Origin: Flavobacterium sp. ACN6
GTDB taxonomy: Bacteria > Bacteroidota > Bacteroidia > Flavobacteriales > Flavobacteriaceae
Direction of reading: 5' to 3'
Length of the DNA: 64,000 bases
Assembly (NCBI RefSeq): GCF_002304005.1
Contig: NZ_MRCQ01000008.1
Coordinates: 1-64,000, forward strand
Shown here: one piece after another, positions 60,623 through 64,000 of the stretch
Numbering within the stretch: the stretch's first letter is position 1
Layout of the letters: each line of letters starts with the position of its first letter
The notes under the pieces: generated by a model
Seen by the model: only the letters and a program-made list of their open reading frames with translations
Database searches by the model: none
What the model was told of the DNA's origin: nothing
Program-made: the position numbers and the translations under genes

Positions 60623-63241
60623 ATGCATAAAACTTTATTTTTTTTAATTTTTCCCGTTTACCTTTTTTCACAAGAAATAAAAATATCAGGTACGATCAAA
60701 AACATTCAAAAAAAAGGTATCGAAAGTACTTCTGTTGTTGTTTTTGACGAAGCTAATAAGACGTTGGCATATACATACAGCCATGAAAATGGAAATTATA
60801 GCTTGACATTTGAAAAACCAGCAGATTCTAAAATTAATATTTCTGTTTCCAGCTTAGGATATAAAAAAAAAGAAGTTAAATTGGATTTAGAATTACAAAC
60901 TAACCTCTTACAGTATTTTATTCTAGAAGAACAAACAGAATCACTAAATGAAGTAGTAATTGAAACCAATCAAAAAATAAAAATTGACAGAGATACCACG
61001 ACTATAAAAGTGGCTTCTTTTTTAAATCAGACCGAACAGACTGTTGAAGACATTTTAAAAAAACTGCCCGGAATTGAAGTACAAAAAGACGGTTCAATAA
61101 AAGCACATGGAAAACCTATTGACAAACTACTTGTTGAAGGTGAAGATTTATTGGACAATAATTATAAGCTTCTTTCAAAAAACCTTGATGCCAAAGTAGT
61201 TGATGCGGTTCAAATTATTGATGCTTTTGAGGATAATCCGATTTTGAAAAAAATGAATAATTCAGAGAAGGTTGCGCTAAATTTAAAATTAAAAAAAGAT
61301 AAACAAGATGTATGGTTTGGTAATATAACTGCCGGTGCCGGAGTAGTATCTGAAAACAGATGGAAAGAGGGCATAAATCTGGGGCTTCTGAAAAAGAAGC
61401 TCAAACTTTTTTACTTAGCTGATTATAATAATACGGGCGAAAAAGCTTCTTCTTTAATTAAGGAGGCAACTATAAGCACAGACTTTTTTGGCGAAGACCG
61501 AATTGAAAAAGCAACTAAGAAGCAATACAATATTAATAGTAACGAGAACAGCACTTTCAGTAAATCACAGAGTATTTTTAATAAGGCATTTTTCAATTCT
61601 TTAAGTTTTACTTCAAAAATAAAACCATCGTTTACTATTAGAGGCGTTGGATATTTTACAAATGATAATCAGATACAAAATTCATTTTCGGAAACCATTT
61701 ATAACATAAATGAAAACCCAATAATAAATACAGAAGCCAATAATTACAACGGAAAAAAAACACTTTCTTCTGGCGAAATTGAATTAAAATATTTAGGCAA
61801 TGAGGATAATTACCTAACGAATTTATTCATTTATAAAAACAATCCAAACAATATTAACTCTTATTTATTATTTAATAATTCCAGGATTAATCAGGATTCT
61901 AAAATCAATAATCAGACTTTTTACAATCATTTTAATCATAGTTATAGTGTAACAAATCGCACGATTTTGAACAATTATATTTATTTTGGAAATGATGATC
62001 TAAATGAAAAAAATAATTTAAAATCTCCATTTTTAAATGCCTTTTTACAAGCAAATCCTGATGCACAAATACAGCAAAACAGCTTTAATAAAAATCAATA
62101 TTACGGTATTAAAACCAAATTGATTACAAGATACAGCAAACTTGAATATATTTTAGCGTTGCAATTAGAAAACAGCAAAGAGTCTATCAATTCTGATTTT
62201 TTAATTGATGAAACTCCTCAAGCAATGTATGAAGGAAACACTTCTTTAAAACAAATTCTCTTTTCATTAGAAAACGGAATTCGCTATAATTTCAATTCAA
62301 AAATAGATTTTACAGCTAATTTAAGTTACGTTCAAAACAGCTTTAAGCGAAATGATTTTAAGGAAAATTATTCTGTATTGAACCCCACTTTATCCTTTAA
62401 TTTAAAGAAAACCCGTCTTGGAAATTTCAGGATCGCTTATTCAGAAAATAATTCCTTTCCCGAAATTAATTACCTTACAACCAATTTTCAATTATCTGAT
62501 TACAAAACATTTGTAAAAGGAAGTAATGTAATAGATTTTCTGAAAAATAAAACAGCATCATTAACTTACTCCTTATTTAATGATGAAAAAAGATTTTCTA
62601 TTAATGCCAATTTATACTACGTAAACTCAAAAAAAATAGTAAATACGGATGATCTGATTACGGAGAATTTTAGTTTCAATAATTATATTATAACTACAGG
62701 CGGAGAAAGCTATAACGGTACTTTTAACATCATCAATTATTTCCGAAAATTAAAATGGGCAACAAAATTAGAAACACGACAAAATTGGAGCAACAATCCA
62801 ACCAAAGTAAACAGTCAGGAATTTTCAAATTTAAAAAATTATAATAGTCAATATACTTTTTCGGCAACCACTTATTATAACATTCCTGTCAATTTTGATT
62901 TTGGCTTTAACTATAACTATTATCAAACTAATTTTAACAGTGCTATAACGACAAATGAAACTAAAGATGCTTTCATCAATTGCAATTATAAAATTTCAAA
63001 AACCTGGCTGGCTGAATTTAATAGTACTTTTTATGAAATGAATTCAAAAAATTATACTTTCATTAATCTTATAGTTAATTGTACTCCTCTAAAAAGCAGA
63101 TTCTCTTATAGATTGTTATTTAATAATATTTCAAATCAAAATGAATTTACACTGGTAACATTAGACAATTATACTTCTTACAAATCAACTATAAAACTTG
63201 TTCCAAGGTATTTATTAGCAACAGTAAAGTATCGATTTTAA
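60623..63241 (+). CDS. TonB-dependent receptor-like outer-membrane protein of the GLPGLI cassette
   Basis: An 872-residue outer-membrane protein. It has a signal peptide (MHKTLFFLIFPVYLFSQ), a carboxypeptidase-regulatory-like domain (about 20-105, IKISGTIKNIQKKGIESTSVVVF), a plug-like region (about 110-235) with LNEVVIETN, EDILKKLPGIEVQKDG and the helix DAFEDNPILKKMN, then a barrel of about 630 residues ending in ..YLLATVKYRF. It belongs to the branch of receptors whose barrels lack the usual TonB-receptor C-terminal signature. The ATG at 60623 is used; an in-frame TTG at 60614 overlaps the GLPGLI gene. It probably transports or displays a peptide linked to its neighbours. Confidence 0.87.
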   Translation: MHKTLFFLIFPVYLFSQEIKISGTIKNIQKKGIESTSVVVFDEANKTLAYTYSHENGNYSLTFEKPADSKINISVSSLGYKKKEVKLDLELQTNLLQYFILEEQTESLNEVVIETNQKIKIDRDTTTIKVASFLNQTEQTVEDILKKLPGIEVQKDGSIKAHGKPIDKLLVEGEDLLDNNYKLLSKNLDAKVVDAVQIIDAFEDNPILKKMNNSEKVALNLKLKKDKQDVWFGNITAGAGVVSENRWKEGINLGLLKKKLKLFYLADYNNTGEKASSLIKEATISTDFFGEDRIEKATKKQYNINSNENSTFSKSQSIFNKAFFNSLSFTSKIKPSFTIRGVGYFTNDNQIQNSFSETIYNINENPIINTEANNYNGKKTLSSGEIELKYLGNEDNYLTNLFIYKNNPNNINSYLLFNNSRINQDSKINNQTFYNHFNHSYSVTNRTILNNYIYFGNDDLNEKNNLKSPFLNAFLQANPDAQIQQNSFNKNQYYGIKTKLITRYSKLEYILALQLENSKESINSDFLIDETPQAMYEGNTSLKQILFSLENGIRYNFNSKIDFTANLSYVQNSFKRNDFKENYSVLNPTLSFNLKKTRLGNFRIAYSENNSFPEINYLTTNFQLSDYKTFVKGSNVIDFLKNKTASLTYSLFNDEKRFSINANLYYVNSKKIVNTDDLITENFSFNNYIITTGGESYNGTFNIINYFRKLKWATKLETRQNWSNNPTKVNSQEFSNLKNYNSQYTFSATTYYNIPVNFDFGFNYNYYQTNFNSAITTNETKDAFINCNYKISKTWLAEFNSTFYEMNSKNYTFINLIVNCTPLKSRFSYRLLFNNISNQNEFTLVTLDNYTSYKSTIKLVPRYLLATVKYRF

Positions 63242-63450
63242 AACTTCTTTTTTCTTTTCTTTCATAAAATTTCATAAAAATACACCTCTTGGATGTCGTA
63301 GTATTTGGACCTTTTATTGAATCTAAATAACGTCTAAAAATCTCTTTTAAAAGCATTCAAAAATCAAAAAAGCAATCTTTTTGCAAAGAATCGAAAACTA
63401 ATAATTATTACTATTTTTACCCAATTTGTTACATTTTTTCAAATAAAACC

Positions 63451-63482
63451 TTGTATTTTATAGTGATTTTACGATAAATTTG
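63451..63482 (+). promoter_or_regulatory. Upstream promoter candidate for leuC
   Basis: TTG (63451-63453), 21-base spacer and TAAATTTG (63475-63482). It would give a leader of about 250 bases ahead of leuC. It lies in the 492-base gap 63242-63733, which also holds a weak A/T-rich hairpin near 63526-63552 and a short frame without a start that ends at about 63607. Confidence 0.45.
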
Positions 63483-63632
63483 CAAACTATTAAAACAAAA
63501 AACAATCAAGGGAAATTAAAGCCGAAAAAGAAAAACTAAATCAGTTTCTTTATCATTTTTCTGTCAAAATTGAAGATGCAAAAGCCTATTGGCAATTTGT
63601 ATTTTAGTTTGGGTATCGTATATAATGAAATA

Positions 63633-63737
63633 TTGAAATTGACGCTTTTCTATCTTTTTTTACTTTTGTTTTGCTATTATAATGAACAGGAAAGTTGCTG
63701 TGGTTATAGAAATACAATTAAAAAAAATAAAAAATGA
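63633..63737 (+). CDS. Possible Leu-rich leader peptide before leuC
   Basis: A frame with a TTG start codes for 34 residues beginning MKLTLFYLFLLLFCYYNEQ, with six leucines in the first 12. Its TGA overlaps the leuC ATG (ATGA), so translation could be coupled. Leu-rich leaders are a known control device of leucine operons in other bacteria. It has no ATG, lies in T-rich DNA where Phe/Leu codons arise by chance, and overlaps a good promoter, so it is a weak candidate. Confidence 0.25.
   Translation: MKLTLFYLFLLLFCYYNEQESCCGYRNTIKKNKK
63639..63668 (+). promoter_or_regulatory. Proximal promoter of leuC
   Basis: TTG (63639-63641), 19-base spacer, TACTTTTG (63661-63668): a full match to the Bacteroidota consensus, 65 bases before the leuC ATG. 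Confidence 0.65.
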
Positions 63738-64000
63738 GTAAGACATTATTTGACAAAGTATGGGATTCACATGTAGTGCGTAAAATTGAAGATGGACCAG
63801 ATGTGTTTTTTATTGACCGTCATTTCATTCACGAAGTTACGAGTCCTGTTGCTTTTTTAGGATTAAAATCAAGAAACGTTTCGGTATTATATCCAGAACG
63901 TACTTTTGCAACTGCAGATCACAATACACCAACCATAAACCAACATTTACCAGTTCAGGATCCTTTGTCAGCAAATCAGCTTCAAGCTCTTGAAGATAAT
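63734..64000 (+). CDS. leuC: 3-isopropylmalate dehydratase large subunit, partial
   Basis: The first 89 residues of a gene that continues beyond the window. The sequence MSKTLFDKVWDSHVV, FFIDRHFIHEVTSPVAFLGL and RTFATADHNTPT is the standard N-terminus of LeuC. With LeuD it isomerises 2-isopropylmalate to 3-isopropylmalate in leucine synthesis, using a 4Fe-4S cluster; the cluster cysteines lie beyond the window. Two promoter candidates and a possible leader frame precede it. leuD and leuB would be expected downstream. Confidence 0.96.
   Translation, partial: MSKTLFDKVWDSHVVRKIEDGPDVFFIDRHFIHEVTSPVAFLGLKSRNVSVLYPERTFATADHNTPTINQHLPVQDPLSANQLQALEDN

Noticed and set aside
63500..63607. Coding-like fragment before leuC (KAEKEKLNQFLYHF...)
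   Set aside because: No start codon, no family match and only about 35 codons; could be a gene remnant but there is not enough to support it.

Overview
The window is a piece of a Bacteroidota chromosome, most likely Flavobacterium or a close relative. The evidence is AT-rich DNA, weak or absent Shine-Dalgarno sequences, many promoters of the Bacteroidota form (-33 TTG, about 19-20 bases, then TAnnTTTG), several SusC/TonB-type outer-membrane receptors, a GLPGLI-family protein, a MurF-alanine racemase fusion and a DnaE carrying an N-terminal proofreading exonuclease. All family names are recognised by eye; no database search was run.

Layout. 1-490: start of a probable transposase, a dispersed palindrome and a tRNA-Asp. 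577-4073: a DUF58 protein and an M1 aminopeptidase. 4134-9963: a metal-acquisition locus running rightward from a promoter covered by two identical palindromic operators. It encodes a small His/Cys membrane protein, two DUF4625 lipoproteins, a TonB-dependent receptor and an AztD-like histidine-rich lipoprotein; I read it as a zinc locus controlled by a FUR-family repressor. 10047-15548: an NTF2-like protein, an M61 peptidase lacking its PDZ domain, thioredoxin and an AsmA-family protein. 15651-21554: a defence island with a C5 DNA methyltransferase, the stump of what may be its restriction enzyme, and a two-gene McrBC-like system (EVE-like/AAA+ plus DUF2357/PD-(D/E)XK). 21678-27780: small proteins, a lipoprotein with three copies of an HGQPGHRCDI motif, an ammonium transporter, TrmB, a LysE-type exporter and an alkyltransferase-like protein.

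27963-35609: a histidine kinase and a sigma-54 activator, divergent from a HlyD/ATPase/FtsX efflux operon that has a -24/-12 type promoter and two palindromic candidate enhancer sites. 35670-46827: cell-wall, Fe-S and housekeeping genes (L,D-transpeptidase, Mrp, NifU-like, ferredoxin, asd, mscL, murF-alr) plus unknowns. 47051-49773: a second small His/Cys protein and TonB receptor, paralogous in arrangement to the first metal locus. 49909-59088: prolyl oligopeptidase, a Gfo/Idh/MocA oxidoreductase, an outer-membrane barrel protein and dnaE. 59503-63241: a tight cassette of a small cysteine-containing secreted peptide, a GLPGLI protein and a TonB-receptor-like barrel. The window ends inside leuC, preceded by a possible Leu-rich leader ORF.

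The intergenic spaces are rich in imperfect and perfect palindromes of at least five sequence families, some shared between distant gaps. The best candidates for undescribed biology are the peptide-GLPGLI-receptor cassette, the metal locus with its small HSYEH/CxxC proteins, and the decayed restriction gene next to the McrBC-like pair.
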